Shown here: positions 1-8,727 of the stretch, piece by piece
Layout of the letters: every line of letters begins with the position of its first letter
Position numbering within the stretch: position 1 is the first letter of the stretch
Assembly (NCBI GenBank): GCA_025966175.1
Contig: JAOPVN010000492.1
Span: 1 to 12,440, forward strand
Source: Modestobacter sp.
Lineage (GTDB): Bacteria > Actinomycetota > Actinomycetes > Mycobacteriales > Geodermatophilaceae
Reading direction: 5' to 3'
Length of the DNA: 12,440 nt
Made by a program: the position numbers and the translations under genes
The notes under the pieces: generated by a model
What the model saw: only the letters and a program-made list of their open reading frames with translations
Databases searched by the model: none
What the model was told of the DNA's origin: nothing

Positions 1-496
1 CGGGGCGGCGCTGACCGCGGGGCTGCGCCGTCCGGACCGGCCGCCGTCGCGCTGGCCGGCCACCGAGCTGGTGGAGCGGATCGGCACCGTGTTCCAGCAG
101 CCCGAGCACCAGTTCCTCACCGGCCGGGTCCGCGACGAGCTGTCGCTGGGGCCGCTGCGGTCCGGTGCGGGCGATGCGACGGCTGCCCACCGGGCCGAGG
201 AGCTGATGGAGCGGCTCGGTCTGGCGGCGCTGGCCGACGCGAACCCCTTCACCCTCTCCGGCGGCCAGCAGCGGCGGCTCTCCGTGGCAACCGCGCTGGC
301 CACCGGCCCCCGGGTCCTGGTGCTCGACGAGCCGACGTTCGGTCAGGACCGGGAGACCTGGGCCGAGCTGGTCGCGCTGCTGGCCGAGCAGCAGGACGGC
401 GAGCGGGCGCTGTGCCTGGTCACGCACGACGCCGCGGTCGTGACGGCGCTGGCCGACGACGTGCTCACCCTCGGCCGCCCGGTCGGTGTGGCATGA
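1..496 (+). CDS. ECF transporter ATPase, C-terminal part (5' end outside window)
   Basis: This is the energising ATPase of an energy-coupling-factor importer, a cytoplasmic ABC protein that drives uptake of a vitamin or metal ion together with EcfT and a substrate-binding S component. The frame is open to the left edge (first full codon at base 2), so the Walker A part lies outside the window. Visible in order are a Q-loop region (VFQQPEHQF, around 88-115), the ABC signature LSGGQQRRLS, a Walker B segment VLVLDEPTFGQD and the H-loop THD near 421-429. FQQPEHQF is typical of the EcfA/CbiO type. Actinobacterial versions are often two ATPase domains fused in one protein, so this may be the second domain. 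The stop overlaps the ecfT start by 4 nt (ATGA), implying one operon and translational coupling. The substrate cannot be told without the S component. Confidence 0.9.
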   Translation, partial: GAALTAGLRRPDRPPSRWPATELVERIGTVFQQPEHQFLTGRVRDELSLGPLRSGAGDATAAHRAEELMERLGLAALADANPFTLSGGQQRRLSVATALATGPRVLVLDEPTFGQDRETWAELVALLAEQQDGERALCLVTHDAAVVTALADDVLTLGRPVGVA

Positions 497-1260
497 GCGC
501 GCCGCTGTCCCTGGGCCCGGCCCGACCGGTGCCGCTCTCGGCGGTGAACCCGGTCGCCCAGCTGAGCGCGATCCTCGTCGTCACCGTCGTCCTGCTGGTC
601 AGCGGCGGCCTGGTCACCCCGCTGCTGGTGCTCGCCGCCGAGCTGGCGCTGCTGCCCGCCGTCGGGCTGACCCGGCCGGGCGACCTGCTCCGGCGCACCT
701 GGCCGCTGCTGGTCAGCGCGGCCGGGGTGGCCTGGGTCAACGTCGCCTTCGGTTCCCTGGACGGCGCAGCGGCCTGGCAGAGCGGCGCCGGCTGGGCCGT
801 CCGGGTCATCGCCCTGGCGCTGCCGGGGATCCTGCTGGTCGCCTCCACCGACCCGGTGCGGCTGGCCGACGCGCTGACCCTGCACTGGCGGCTGTCCACC
901 CGGTTCGCCTATGGCTCCCTGGCCGCCCTGCGGCTGGTGCCGCTGCTGGCGGCGGAGTGGGAGACGATCCGACTGGCCCGGCGCGCCCGCGGGGTGGACG
1001 CCGGCCGGAACCCGGTCGCCCAGGCGCGGCTGCTGGCCGGCACGGCGTTCGGGCTGCTGGTGGGCGCACTGCGGCGGGCGACCCGGCTGGCGACGGCGAT
1101 GGACGCCCGTGGCTTCGACTCCGGCGTCGTCCGCACCAACGCCCGGGGCTCGGTCCTCCGGCCGCTGGACGGCTGGTTCGTGGCCGGCGCCGTGGCACTG
1201 TGCGTCGTCGCGGTCACCGCCGGCGTGCTCACCGGGTCGTGGCACCCGATCTTCTCCTGA
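493..1260 (+). CDS. ecfT: ECF transporter transmembrane component EcfT (CbiQ-like), 255 aa
   Basis: EcfT is the membrane scaffold that links the two ATPase domains to a substrate-specific S protein. The predicted protein has several hydrophobic segments from about residue 25 to 130 and a last one near the C-terminus. Two short Ala-Arg-Gly signatures characteristic of EcfT coupling helices are visible: ARRARG in the segment encoded near 979-994, and AMDARG near 1098-1115. These are the elements that sit in the ATPase grooves. The start is the ATG at 493, because it overlaps the upstream stop as ATGA; an in-frame extension to 412 would run deep into the ATPase gene. The length of 255 aa is normal for the family. 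It ends convergently, 70 nt from the lanthipeptide exporter gene, and looks like the conserved flank of the cluster. The substrate is unknown. Confidence 0.9.
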   Translation: MSAPLSLGPARPVPLSAVNPVAQLSAILVVTVVLLVSGGLVTPLLVLAAELALLPAVGLTRPGDLLRRTWPLLVSAAGVAWVNVAFGSLDGAAAWQSGAGWAVRVIALALPGILLVASTDPVRLADALTLHWRLSTRFAYGSLAALRLVPLLAAEWETIRLARRARGVDAGRNPVAQARLLAGTAFGLLVGALRRATRLATAMDARGFDSGVVRTNARGSVLRPLDGWFVAGAVALCVVAVTAGVLTGSWHPIFS

Positions 1261-1307
1261 GGGGCACGGCTCCCTGGTGGCGCGCGGTCGGGCGGGACGG
1301 AACACCC

Positions 1308-1326
1308 GGCCGAGTCGGTGCCGGCC
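1308..1326. terminator. Weak GC-rich stem-loop between convergent ecfT and lanT
   Basis: The 70-nt gap between two convergent stops contains GGCCG and CGGCC separated by a 9-nt loop. No T-run follows on either strand. It could act as a bidirectional stop, but five base pairs in such GC-rich DNA may be chance. Confidence 0.25.
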
Positions 1327-1330
1327 CGCC

Positions 1331-3505
1331 TCATCCGCCATCCAGCTCGGAGGGGCCCCCCACGTGCGACGCCACGCCGCCGTGTCCCTCGACCAAGAGA
1401 CGATAGGCGCCGGAGAGCGCGATCAGTTCGTCGTGGGTCCCCCGCTCCACGACCTCTCCCTGCTCCATCACGAGGATGAGGTCGGCGTTGCGGATCGTGC
1501 TCATGCGATGCGCGATCACGATGGTCGTGCACCCGAGTGAATCGAGATTCTCCAGGACCGATCGCTCGGTGATGGTGTCCAGATCACTGGTGGCCTCGTC
1601 GAGGAGGAGGATCGCCGGCCGGTGGACGACGGCTCGTGCCAGGGCCATCCGCTGTTGCTGACCGCCCGACAGCGATGCACCGCCGTCGAGGAGCAGCGTG
1701 TCGTACCCCATGGGCATGGCGACGATGTCGTCGTGGATGCACGCCACCGTGGCAGCCTCGACGACCGCCTCGAGCGGGATGTCGGGGTCAGCCAGGGCGA
1801 TGTTCTCCCGGATGGACGCTCCGAACAGGTAGGGACGCTGGGTGACGATGCCCAACTGCCTGCGCAGCGAATGAACTTCCAGCTCCGCCAGTTCTCTCCC
1901 GTCGAAGAGGATCCGCCCGGCGGAGGGGCTGTAGAAGCCGAGCAGGAGATGCGCGAGGGTGGACTTGCCCGAACCGGAGCGGCCGGCGATGCCCAGACGT
2001 TGGCCCGGCATGACCTCCAGCGAGACGTCCCGCACCACCGGTGGCGCCAGCGAGCCGTAGGAGAACGACAGCGCCTCGGCCCGCACGTGTCCGGCGAGGT
2101 GGGGAGCGGGTGCCACGGTTTCCCCCTCCTGTTCCCGCGGCGTATCGAGCACGTCGTTGATGCGCTCCATGTAGCTGCGGGTCAACTGGACCTCCAGACC
2201 CGTGGCGACCAGAGCGGCGAGCGGTTCGAGGAAACCGGTCGCCAGAGCAGCGGCCGCGAGCATCGCGCCGAGTGACAGATGGCCGTGGAGAACCTGGTAC
2301 GTGCCGTACACCAGCACGACCAGGGGTGAGCCCATCTGGAGCGTGCCCATGACCGAGGTGACCGTCGCGGCCAGCCGGCCTCGCGCCAGCGCGACGTTGA
2401 CCTGGTTGACGTAGAGGCCCTCCCAGTGCTCGGCGGCTCGCGGCTCGGCACCAGCGGCCTTGAGGGTCTCGATGCCGGCCAGGAGCTGATAGGTGTAGCT
2501 CTGCGCCTTGGACTCGACCTGCAGGCTCTCCGACATCAGACGTTGGTTCCGGCCCCAGGAGAGCAGGAGGACGGCCACCTGGAGCACGCCCACCCCCAGG
2601 ACGAGCGCGGCCAGCGGAGGGCTCAGGACGGCGAGCAGGATCAGGTAGAGGCTGGCCAGGCTGCCGTCCAGTATCGCCGACACTGCGCCGGTGGTCAGGA
2701 TCTCGCGCACGGCGGTGTTGCTCTGCAGCCGCATCATCAGGTCGCCGGCCGACCGTCGCAGGAAGAACGGGTACGGGAGATCGACGAGGTGCTCGACGAA
2801 GGTCGTGGTGAGCCGGACGTCGAGATGGGTGCGGAGCTGGAGCAGGAGACGGGCGCGCAGCAGCGAGGCGAGGAAGTCGTAGCCCACCAGGGCGACCATG
2901 ACCACCGCGAGCACCATCAGCAGGTGCTGGTCGTTGCGGGGAGCGACCTGGTCGACGATCAGTGCGGTCAGCAGCGGCAGCGCCAGCGCGACGAGCCGGA
3001 GGAGCACCGAGACCACGAGGACCCGGCGGAGCATCCCGGACTGGCTGAGCAGCGGTCGGAGGTAGCGCCACGTGCCCGTGGACCTGCGGGTCGTGCGCTG
3101 GAAGTCATCGCCGGGGGCGAAGACGATGGCGATACCCGTATAGGCACGGCGGAAGGCCTGGAGCGACAGCCGCCGACGCCCCAGGGCCGGGTCGACGACA
3201 TGCACCTCCTTCCGTCTCACCCGCTCGAAGACGAGGAAGTGGTTGAACTCCCAGTGCAGGATCGAGCCGGGCGGCAGATCGCCCAGTTCCTCGATGTCGG
3301 CGGCCACCCCTCGGGCACTCAGGCCGTGGGATCGTGCTGCCTGGGTCAGGGTGAATGCATCCACGCCGTCCCGGTTCGTGCTCGTCGTGTCGCGCAGCTC
3401 GTCCAGCGGCACGCGCCTGCCGAAGTAGGCGAGGACCATCGCCAGGCAGGCGGCGCCGCAGTCGGCTGCCTCCATCTGCCTGATCCAGGGAACGCGCCGC
3501 CGCAT
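1331..3505 (-). CDS. lanT: LanT-type peptidase/ABC exporter with N-terminal C39 protease, 724 aa
   Basis: A bifunctional exporter expected to cut a leader after Gly-Gly on the cytoplasmic face and pump the mature peptide across the membrane. Residues about 1-135 are a C39 peptidase: QMEAADCGAAC near the start gives the oxyanion Gln10 and nucleophile Cys16, followed by His89 (in NHFLVF) and Asp105 (in VVDPA). About 150-440 is a six-helix ABC membrane domain. The nucleotide-binding domain has Walker A GRSGSGKST (508-516), signature LSGGQ (612-616), Walker B AILLLDE (631-637) and the H-loop His666. All key residues of both enzymes are present. The ATG at 3505 is chosen because it overlaps the upstream stop by one base (TGATG) and starts directly at the C39 fold; the frame stays open upstream only as a shadow. 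The length is typical of NHLM/lantibiotic exporters. It is the last gene of the operon. Confidence 0.93.
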   Translation of the reverse strand: MRRRVPWIRQMEAADCGAACLAMVLAYFGRRVPLDELRDTTSTNRDGVDAFTLTQAARSHGLSARGVAADIEELGDLPPGSILHWEFNHFLVFERVRRKEVHVVDPALGRRRLSLQAFRRAYTGIAIVFAPGDDFQRTTRRSTGTWRYLRPLLSQSGMLRRVLVVSVLLRLVALALPLLTALIVDQVAPRNDQHLLMVLAVVMVALVGYDFLASLLRARLLLQLRTHLDVRLTTTFVEHLVDLPYPFFLRRSAGDLMMRLQSNTAVREILTTGAVSAILDGSLASLYLILLAVLSPPLAALVLGVGVLQVAVLLLSWGRNQRLMSESLQVESKAQSYTYQLLAGIETLKAAGAEPRAAEHWEGLYVNQVNVALARGRLAATVTSVMGTLQMGSPLVVLVYGTYQVLHGHLSLGAMLAAAALATGFLEPLAALVATGLEVQLTRSYMERINDVLDTPREQEGETVAPAPHLAGHVRAEALSFSYGSLAPPVVRDVSLEVMPGQRLGIAGRSGSGKSTLAHLLLGFYSPSAGRILFDGRELAELEVHSLRRQLGIVTQRPYLFGASIRENIALADPDIPLEAVVEAATVACIHDDIVAMPMGYDTLLLDGGASLSGGQQQRMALARAVVHRPAILLLDEATSDLDTITERSVLENLDSLGCTTIVIAHRMSTIRNADLILVMEQGEVVERGTHDELIALSGAYRLLVEGHGGVASHVGGPSELDGG

Positions 3506-4047
3506 CAGCCGTCCCCTCCCTGGAATCCCTGGAGGAACAGGTCGGCCGCTCGCGTCGAGCCCAGCAGCACCACGGCTCGGCCGGGCAGCCGCGGCGAGGG
3601 CGACGAATCCGTCGGAACCACGGCGTCCGGGGTGAGGGCCCCGGTGACGAGAACGGCCGGCTGGGGGAACGTGCTGAAGCCGGCCCGGCGGACGTCGGCG
3701 TTCTCGGCGGGACGGGCCTGCAGCACCGACGCCGCGACGTCCTGCCGCCCTGCGGGGCCGTCGACCTGGAGGAGCACGGGCCGGCCGGTCGACAGATCCG
3801 AGCCGGCGTCGGCCGGCAGGGCGGCGACGAAGGTCCGATCCTGCGGGTCGAGCAGGACGGGCCCCGAGGTGGTCCGCTCGATGGGCACGACGAAGGTGAG
3901 CGCGACGCCGGCCGCCACGAGCGCCAGCACGACCCAGTACAGCCACCGGATCCAGGGAGTCCCCATCCGCAGGACAGCGCCCGGCCCCTGCTGGTGGGAC
4001 GAGTAGTCCAGGGCCTCTCGGCGGAAGAGTTCGGCTGGCATGGTCAT
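3505..4047 (-). CDS. Short HlyD-like membrane-anchored adaptor, 180 aa
   Basis: Residues about 34-54 form one strong transmembrane helix after a cytoplasmic N-tail rich in charged and Gln residues. The remaining 125 residues are predicted outside. The part just after the helix (IERTTSGPVLLDPQD, then VAALPAD, then GRPVLLQVDG) resembles the beta-barrel region of HlyD-type membrane fusion proteins. Full-length adaptors are usually well over 300 residues with a coiled-coil hairpin and lipoyl halves; no room exists for these here. The gene lies between lanB and lanT with overlaps of 4 nt (ATGA) and 1 nt (TGATG), so it is very likely made with them and probably assists LanT. Two ATGs two codons apart (4047 and 4041) could serve as start; 4047 gives the overlap. 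The HlyD assignment rests on weak motif likeness; the single-pass topology is solid. Confidence 0.65.
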   Translation of the reverse strand: MTMPAELFRREALDYSSHQQGPGAVLRMGTPWIRWLYWVVLALVAAGVALTFVVPIERTTSGPVLLDPQDRTFVAALPADAGSDLSTGRPVLLQVDGPAGRQDVAASVLQARPAENADVRRAGFSTFPQPAVLVTGALTPDAVVPTDSSPSPRLPGRAVVLLGSTRAADLFLQGFQGGDG

Positions 4048-7000
4048 CGGGTGGACGCGCGACGTCCGGCTTGAACGCTGTAGTAGCGGTCGAGCAGTTC
4101 GTAGAGCACGAGTTCCTGGGCCCGGTGGCCTGATCGCAGCAGGCGATTGACGTGCATGTGGGCGTAGCTCCCCGCCACGTCGGTGAGCGCCGCGGGAAAC
4201 CGCCGGATGTTCTCCAGCTCCCGCAGCTCGGCTCCCCCGGCAGCGATCCGCAGGGATCGTTCGCGCAGGGCCTCCAGGCCCGGGACCAGCCGGGCAGGAG
4301 GCTCCTGGCCGGGGTCGAGCAGCGTCTCCAGACTCACCCGTTCCGTCCGGTAGCGCTGCCCCACCGCGCCCCGGAAGGTCCCGTCGACGCCGAACTCCCG
4401 GCCGTACCGTTCCCGCGCCGTCCGCGCCAGGGCTCTCTTCTGCTCGAAGCTGAGCCCGAGGGCGTCGAAGAGGAGGTCGATGCCGCGCAGCGCCAGGCGC
4501 CACCGGAGTTCCAGCCCGCCCTCCCCCGCCAGCGAACGGAGGATGGCCAGCACCGCATCGCTGTCGGCATGGAAGACCTGCTCGGCCAGCTCGATGCCGC
4601 GGTCTCCGCCGTAACGCTCGACTTCGCGCTCGTACGTGTCCAGCTGCAGGCGCCACACCCGGCCGGAGTCGACAGCCCGCTGGAGGGCGGCCTCCAGCTG
4701 CGGGAGGACCTCGGCATGGAGCCGCTCCGGTGCGCCGTGGAAGCGGACCCGCAGATGGCGGTCGGGATCGCCGTAGCGGATGAAGAACCAGCTGTCCGCG
4801 GCGCCGGAGGCGAGGGCGGAGTCGACCACGGGCCCGATCAGCCGGGTGAGCACCTGGTCGGCCGTGGCTTCCCCGGCGTACACCTTGGCGTAGAGCCACT
4901 CGGATCCGGGCGGGAAGCGGCGACGGACGGACGCCGCGGCGCCAGGGAGGCGAGCTGGTCCCTGCTCCGGACGGTCCGTCCGGACGAACGGGACGAGGAC
5001 CTCGTGCACGAAATGCCCTTCGGGGCCGGAGACGCAGAGCTCGTCCGGGCCGGGGAACATCTCCACCAGCACGGCCCGGCGCCGCTCCCTGAGCTGGTGG
5101 GCAAGGGCGTCCAGGCTCAGCACGTTGTCCAGGTCGACGAGGAGTTCGTTGTCGTCGTCGGCGAGCGCCACATGGCGGGGCAGCCGCCGCTCGGCGCGCC
5201 ACGCCTGCACGTTCGCGAAGCCAGCAGCGGTCCCTGCCCGGCCGAGCATCCGCACCTCGGGTTCGGCCAGGTTCCAGCGGGCGCGGGACAGCACGAGCCG
5301 CCCGCTGACCACCCGGGGCAGGAAGGGCGCCTCGCCGAGCGGGCCCCATCGCCAGGCCAGGGCGTGGGCCGCGTCCTGTCCCTGCAGGCGGCACAGGAAG
5401 CGGTACAGCCCGAGACTGCGCCGGCTGTAGTTGTGGGCAGTCGTCAGCCGGGGCACCACCTCCCGCCCGAGGCCGCGCGCGCGAAGCACGATCCGGCCCC
5501 CGCGCACCGACACCAGGAGGTCGGTGACGGGGATCTGGTGATCGGCCGGCGCGCCCGAACGGCCGAGGTAGGGGATCTCGTAGCCCCGCAACACCGGCCG
5601 GCACAGGATGTTGCCGACGCGTCCCTCGGGCAGGTGCACGATCTCGGCGAACACCTGCTCGGGACGGCGCGCCTCCTCCTCCTGCAGGTGAGCCCGGACG
5701 AAGGAGAGCAGCTCCTGGTCGGCATGGCAGAAGCGGCCCAGCAGCGGAGCACCCGAGGGGCCGGCCACGTGGTGGAGCAGCACCCGGAACCCGCCGCGCG
5801 CGAGGGCGTCCTCCGAGGGCGCGGCAACGGCGGCCGACACGTAGAAGGCGTCGGGGAGCGGAGGCTGCTGATCGGCGCCCCAACGCTCGACCTCGGCGGC
5901 GTCGATGCTGATCTCGCCGGCCCCGTCGGCCAGCGCCGTTGCCAGCTTCCCGAGCAGCAGCTCGTCCCGCCGACCCCAGCTCTCGATCTCGTCGGCGCTG
6001 TCGCTGCCGCTGCCGAAGGGGATCCCGGCCAGCAGTGGGGAGGCCCCGGCCTGGGGTGCATCGGACGCTTCGAAGCCGATGCCGGTCTCCTCGTCCAGCG
6101 CCTCGACGAGGGGGATCTCCCGGGTCTCGTAGCGGCGGAGGAACTCCTCCCGGAAGCGGGACAGGCCGTCGGGAGGGCGGGTCGGCGCCAGCTGGTGGAG
6201 GAGCCGCACGCCACGGCTGATCTCACCGACGACCTGGCTGCCCAACGTGGCTTCCTGGCCGGGCTTGACCAGATCGACCTGGACCAGGCTGGACAACTCC
6301 GGGGTGGCGGGGAGCTCGCCGAGGTCGGCGGCGATCGCCCGGTAGCGATCAGGTGGTACGCCCAGCCCCTCGGCGTCGATGGTCTCCAGGGCGACCCGCG
6401 CCGCATCGAGACGGCCGGCCAGCGGGGCCGTCTCGACGTGCGCGGCCAGGGCAGCCACGACGTCGTGGACCGGCTCGTCACCCGTGACGCCGGGGCGCAC
6501 GCGTGACACCAGGAGCTGGCTGTCCACCAGTTCGCCGACGTACTGCGCGGCCTCGGCCTGGGTGATCTCGCCCCCGACCAGGGCCTCCGCCAGCTCCCCG
6601 AGCACCGCCCCGCCCCGGGCGCGGTCCAGCGTCGCGGTCAGGTAGGGAGTCTTCTCGACGGCGACCAGATGATAGGAGCGACGGTCGGCGGTCACCTGCG
6701 CCTCGGCGAGGTGCAGCCGGCCCGCTGCCTCGTAGAGGCTGGAGTTCGGCTCGTACACCAGACCTGCGCGGAGCCGAGGGTCGCGCTCGACGGCCCCGGC
6801 CAGCGCCCAGAGATAGTCCATGTCGAGCCGGCTGTGACGCTGGTACTGCTGCCTGCCCTGCAGCCGGAGCCGGGTCCGGGAGCCGACCGTGCCGGTCGTG
6901 CATCCAGCGAACAGGCCGAAGGGCGTCGCGCGGGCCGCGGCCCGGCTGACGTACGCCATCAACGCGGCCTCGAGCCGGCGTCCCCGTGCGCTGTCCGGCT

Positions 7001-7274
7001 CCTTCTGCCAGACCTCGACCGCCTCCTCGAGGCTCGGCGAGGCGACGAAGAGGGCTTCGCGCACCTCGGGTCGGGTCACCACAGCCCGCAGACGGTCTCG
7101 CAGCCACGTCCGATCCTTCTCCAGAGCCCGGTCGAGGACCTCCAGGTCCTCCACAGCGCAGACGGCCTCCAGCACCTCCTCACACTCCCCGATGGCCTCG
7201 AACGGGAGCAACGGCGTGCGCAGCACGAAGAACCCGGACGGACCGAAGCGCGTCGTCGTCGGAGCCTCGGTCAT
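4044..7274 (-). CDS. lanB: LanB lanthipeptide dehydratase (full length), 1076 aa
   Basis: LanB enzymes transfer glutamate from Glu-tRNA to Ser/Thr of a precursor peptide and then eliminate it, giving dehydroalanine or dehydrobutyrine. The N-terminal glutamylation region begins with SGFFVLRTPLLPFEAI near residue 12, a classic LanB opening. It continues with family-like stretches such as SRLDMDYLWAL and YSRRSLGLYRFLCRLQ. The C-terminal elimination (SpaB_C/thiopeptide-type) domain spans about 791-1070. It starts at SEWLYAKVYAG and ends with SYAHMHVNRLLRSGHR, where His1039 or His1041 and the following Asn-Arg match the conserved H-x-x-N-R element. Both halves are in one protein, as in class I lanthipeptide systems and unlike split thiopeptide dehydratases. 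The ATG at 7274 overlaps the lanC stop (ATGA); an upstream in-frame extension runs through lanC and is rejected. The likely substrate is the precursor at 8770-8949. Confidence 0.95.
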   Translation of the reverse strand: MTEAPTTTRFGPSGFFVLRTPLLPFEAIGECEEVLEAVCAVEDLEVLDRALEKDRTWLRDRLRAVVTRPEVREALFVASPSLEEAVEVWQKEPDSARGRRLEAALMAYVSRAAARATPFGLFAGCTTGTVGSRTRLRLQGRQQYQRHSRLDMDYLWALAGAVERDPRLRAGLVYEPNSSLYEAAGRLHLAEAQVTADRRSYHLVAVEKTPYLTATLDRARGGAVLGELAEALVGGEITQAEAAQYVGELVDSQLLVSRVRPGVTGDEPVHDVVAALAAHVETAPLAGRLDAARVALETIDAEGLGVPPDRYRAIAADLGELPATPELSSLVQVDLVKPGQEATLGSQVVGEISRGVRLLHQLAPTRPPDGLSRFREEFLRRYETREIPLVEALDEETGIGFEASDAPQAGASPLLAGIPFGSGSDSADEIESWGRRDELLLGKLATALADGAGEISIDAAEVERWGADQQPPLPDAFYVSAAVAAPSEDALARGGFRVLLHHVAGPSGAPLLGRFCHADQELLSFVRAHLQEEEARRPEQVFAEIVHLPEGRVGNILCRPVLRGYEIPYLGRSGAPADHQIPVTDLLVSVRGGRIVLRARGLGREVVPRLTTAHNYSRRSLGLYRFLCRLQGQDAAHALAWRWGPLGEAPFLPRVVSGRLVLSRARWNLAEPEVRMLGRAGTAAGFANVQAWRAERRLPRHVALADDDNELLVDLDNVLSLDALAHQLRERRRAVLVEMFPGPDELCVSGPEGHFVHEVLVPFVRTDRPEQGPARLPGAAASVRRRFPPGSEWLYAKVYAGEATADQVLTRLIGPVVDSALASGAADSWFFIRYGDPDRHLRVRFHGAPERLHAEVLPQLEAALQRAVDSGRVWRLQLDTYEREVERYGGDRGIELAEQVFHADSDAVLAILRSLAGEGGLELRWRLALRGIDLLFDALGLSFEQKRALARTARERYGREFGVDGTFRGAVGQRYRTERVSLETLLDPGQEPPARLVPGLEALRERSLRIAAGGAELRELENIRRFPAALTDVAGSYAHMHVNRLLRSGHRAQELVLYELLDRYYSVQAGRRASTR

Positions 7275-8668
7275 CTGCTGTGCACCTCCGGGCCCCGAGG
7301 TGCCGACAGCAGGAACATCCGGTCCCAGACGGGTTCGACGGGTGTGGCCGCTGCCAGCAGGACCAGCGCGATCCCGGCGGCTCCGTGGACAAGGTCGATG
7401 CCGGTCCACGGTCCCTGCCTCGGGTCCGCACTTCCCGCCACCCACGAGCCCCCGTCGTCCTCCGCGAGGCGGCACCACTCGAGCGTGCGCTCCAGCCAGT
7501 GGACCGCGGCACGGCCCAGCCTCGGTTCCCCGGTGGCCTGGTACAGCCGGTTGTACAGGTGGGCCAGCCCTGCCGTTCCATGGCAGAAGCCCGCGTCGAC
7601 GACCTTCGTCGCCGCCTCCGGCCGCTCCGCCGCCCGGCAGGCGAGGGCCACGGCCTCGTGCTCCCACGTCGGCTCGGCTGCCCCTCGGGCCGCCATCCAC
7701 AGGGCCGCGGCGACCCCCGGATCGCCGTAGCACCAGGCGGACCGGGCAGGCACCGGGTCCAGGTCGGCCGCCACCCCGACGGGAAACGTCGGCCCCGAGC
7801 CGGTCTCCATCGCCTGTGCCAGGAGCCACCGCACGGCTCCCTCGAGAAGCGGACGCGCGGTGGCCCTCTCCACCCCTGCACCGCACATCGCGCCCAGGAG
7901 AGCGACGGCCCCGGGAACCCCGTGGGCCATGCCCAGATCGGCGCGGCCCGACGGGCGCGCCTCCCGGCCTGCTGGTACCCAGATCTCCGCCGGCGGCGTC
8001 CACCAGTAGATCCCGTGCTCGTCGCGCCGGGCAGCTTCCTCGAGCCGCTCGGCGACGTGGTGCAGACACTCGGCCGCCACGGGCCGCGGGTAGCGCTCGA
8101 GGGCATACACACCGAGCCCCGTGGCCCCGACGACGAGGTCCTGGGGTGCCGGCCATGCGCCAGGACGGCCCAGCAGACGCGCCAGGACGACGTCGACCGC
8201 GGCGTTGCCGTCCTCCCCGCCGGCGCCCAACCCACCGGCGTCCAAGAGGTGCCCCACCAGCTCCGCGGCCCACGCGATTCCGGCGAATCCTTCCCAGAAC
8301 GAGCTGTCCATCACGTCGGTCGCCACCGCCTCGATCGCTCGATCCAGGCATTGCCACGCGAGATCCTCAGCCTGGGGGCCGCGGCCTGCCCTGGCCAGCG
8401 ACGCGTACAGCACGGCCAGACCGGCCTGCCCTCCGGCCAGCGAAGGATCTTTCTCGCCCGGGGCGAGCGCGGCGATGGACTCCGCAAGGGCATCGACGGT
8501 GCGAAGGGCCCGCACCTGCGCCGTGTCGGACACGAGGGGTCGCCAGTCGGAGGTGACACTCGACAGAGCGGAAGGCACGCCGCAAGCCCCTTCATCCGCC
8601 CGAAAGAGCCAGGCCGGCGGGGACGCATCCCCGGCACGACCTGGCCCCTCGGTTCCTTCGCGGCGCAT
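7271..8668 (-). CDS. lanC: LanC lanthionine synthetase (cyclase), 465 aa
   Basis: A zinc enzyme that adds a Cys thiol to a dehydrated residue, closing (methyl)lanthionine rings. The repeated GxxG helices of the alpha-toroid are visible (GGQAGLAVLY near 79-88, GFAGIAWA, GATGLGVYAL, GMAHGVPGAVALLG, GTAGLAHLYN, GAAGIALVLL). Zinc ligands are Cys313 (WCYGDPG), Cys362 and His363 (FCHGTAG). His249 (GMAHG) matches the catalytic His of NisC. The set is complete, so the cyclase should be active. The ATG at 8668 has a good ribosome binding site, GGAGG six bases upstream. The first 50 residues precede the recognisable fold and make the protein slightly longer than common LanC proteins. It starts about 100 nt after the precursor stop, beyond two stem-loops, and overlaps lanB by 4 nt. 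Confidence 0.95.
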   Translation of the reverse strand: MRREGTEGPGRAGDASPPAWLFRADEGACGVPSALSSVTSDWRPLVSDTAQVRALRTVDALAESIAALAPGEKDPSLAGGQAGLAVLYASLARAGRGPQAEDLAWQCLDRAIEAVATDVMDSSFWEGFAGIAWAAELVGHLLDAGGLGAGGEDGNAAVDVVLARLLGRPGAWPAPQDLVVGATGLGVYALERYPRPVAAECLHHVAERLEEAARRDEHGIYWWTPPAEIWVPAGREARPSGRADLGMAHGVPGAVALLGAMCGAGVERATARPLLEGAVRWLLAQAMETGSGPTFPVGVAADLDPVPARSAWCYGDPGVAAALWMAARGAAEPTWEHEAVALACRAAERPEAATKVVDAGFCHGTAGLAHLYNRLYQATGEPRLGRAAVHWLERTLEWCRLAEDDGGSWVAGSADPRQGPWTGIDLVHGAAGIALVLLAAATPVEPVWDRMFLLSAPRGPEVHSR

Positions 8669-8703
8669 GTCGATCCTCCAGTCACCTGCTACCTCGACGT
8701 GCC

Positions 8704-8719
8704 GATCGGCTGACCGATC
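8704..8719 (-). promoter_or_regulatory. Second stem-loop in the precursor-lanC gap
   Basis: GATCGG and CCGATC form a perfect 6-bp stem with a 4-nt loop, about 25 nt upstream of the lanC ribosome binding site. It is probably transcribed and might protect mRNA ends or tune lanC. It is weaker than the neighbouring stem at 8728-8751 and no T-run follows. Confidence 0.4.
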
Positions 8720-8727
8720 AGCTCATC

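Noticed and set aside
2426..4006. Long plus-strand frame (526 codons) opposite lanT and the adaptor
   Set aside because: It is antisense to genes with complete catalytic motifs, and its Gln/Glu/Arg-rich composition is typical of a shadow frame in high-GC DNA.
4152..6506. Plus-strand frame of 784 codons opposite lanB
   Set aside because: Antisense shadow of the dehydratase gene; no recognisable fold and no ribosome binding site of note.
6669..8713. Several long plus-strand frames opposite lanB and lanC
   Set aside because: They mutually overlap, are rich in Pro, Arg and Ser, and lie against genes with clear zinc and catalytic motifs.
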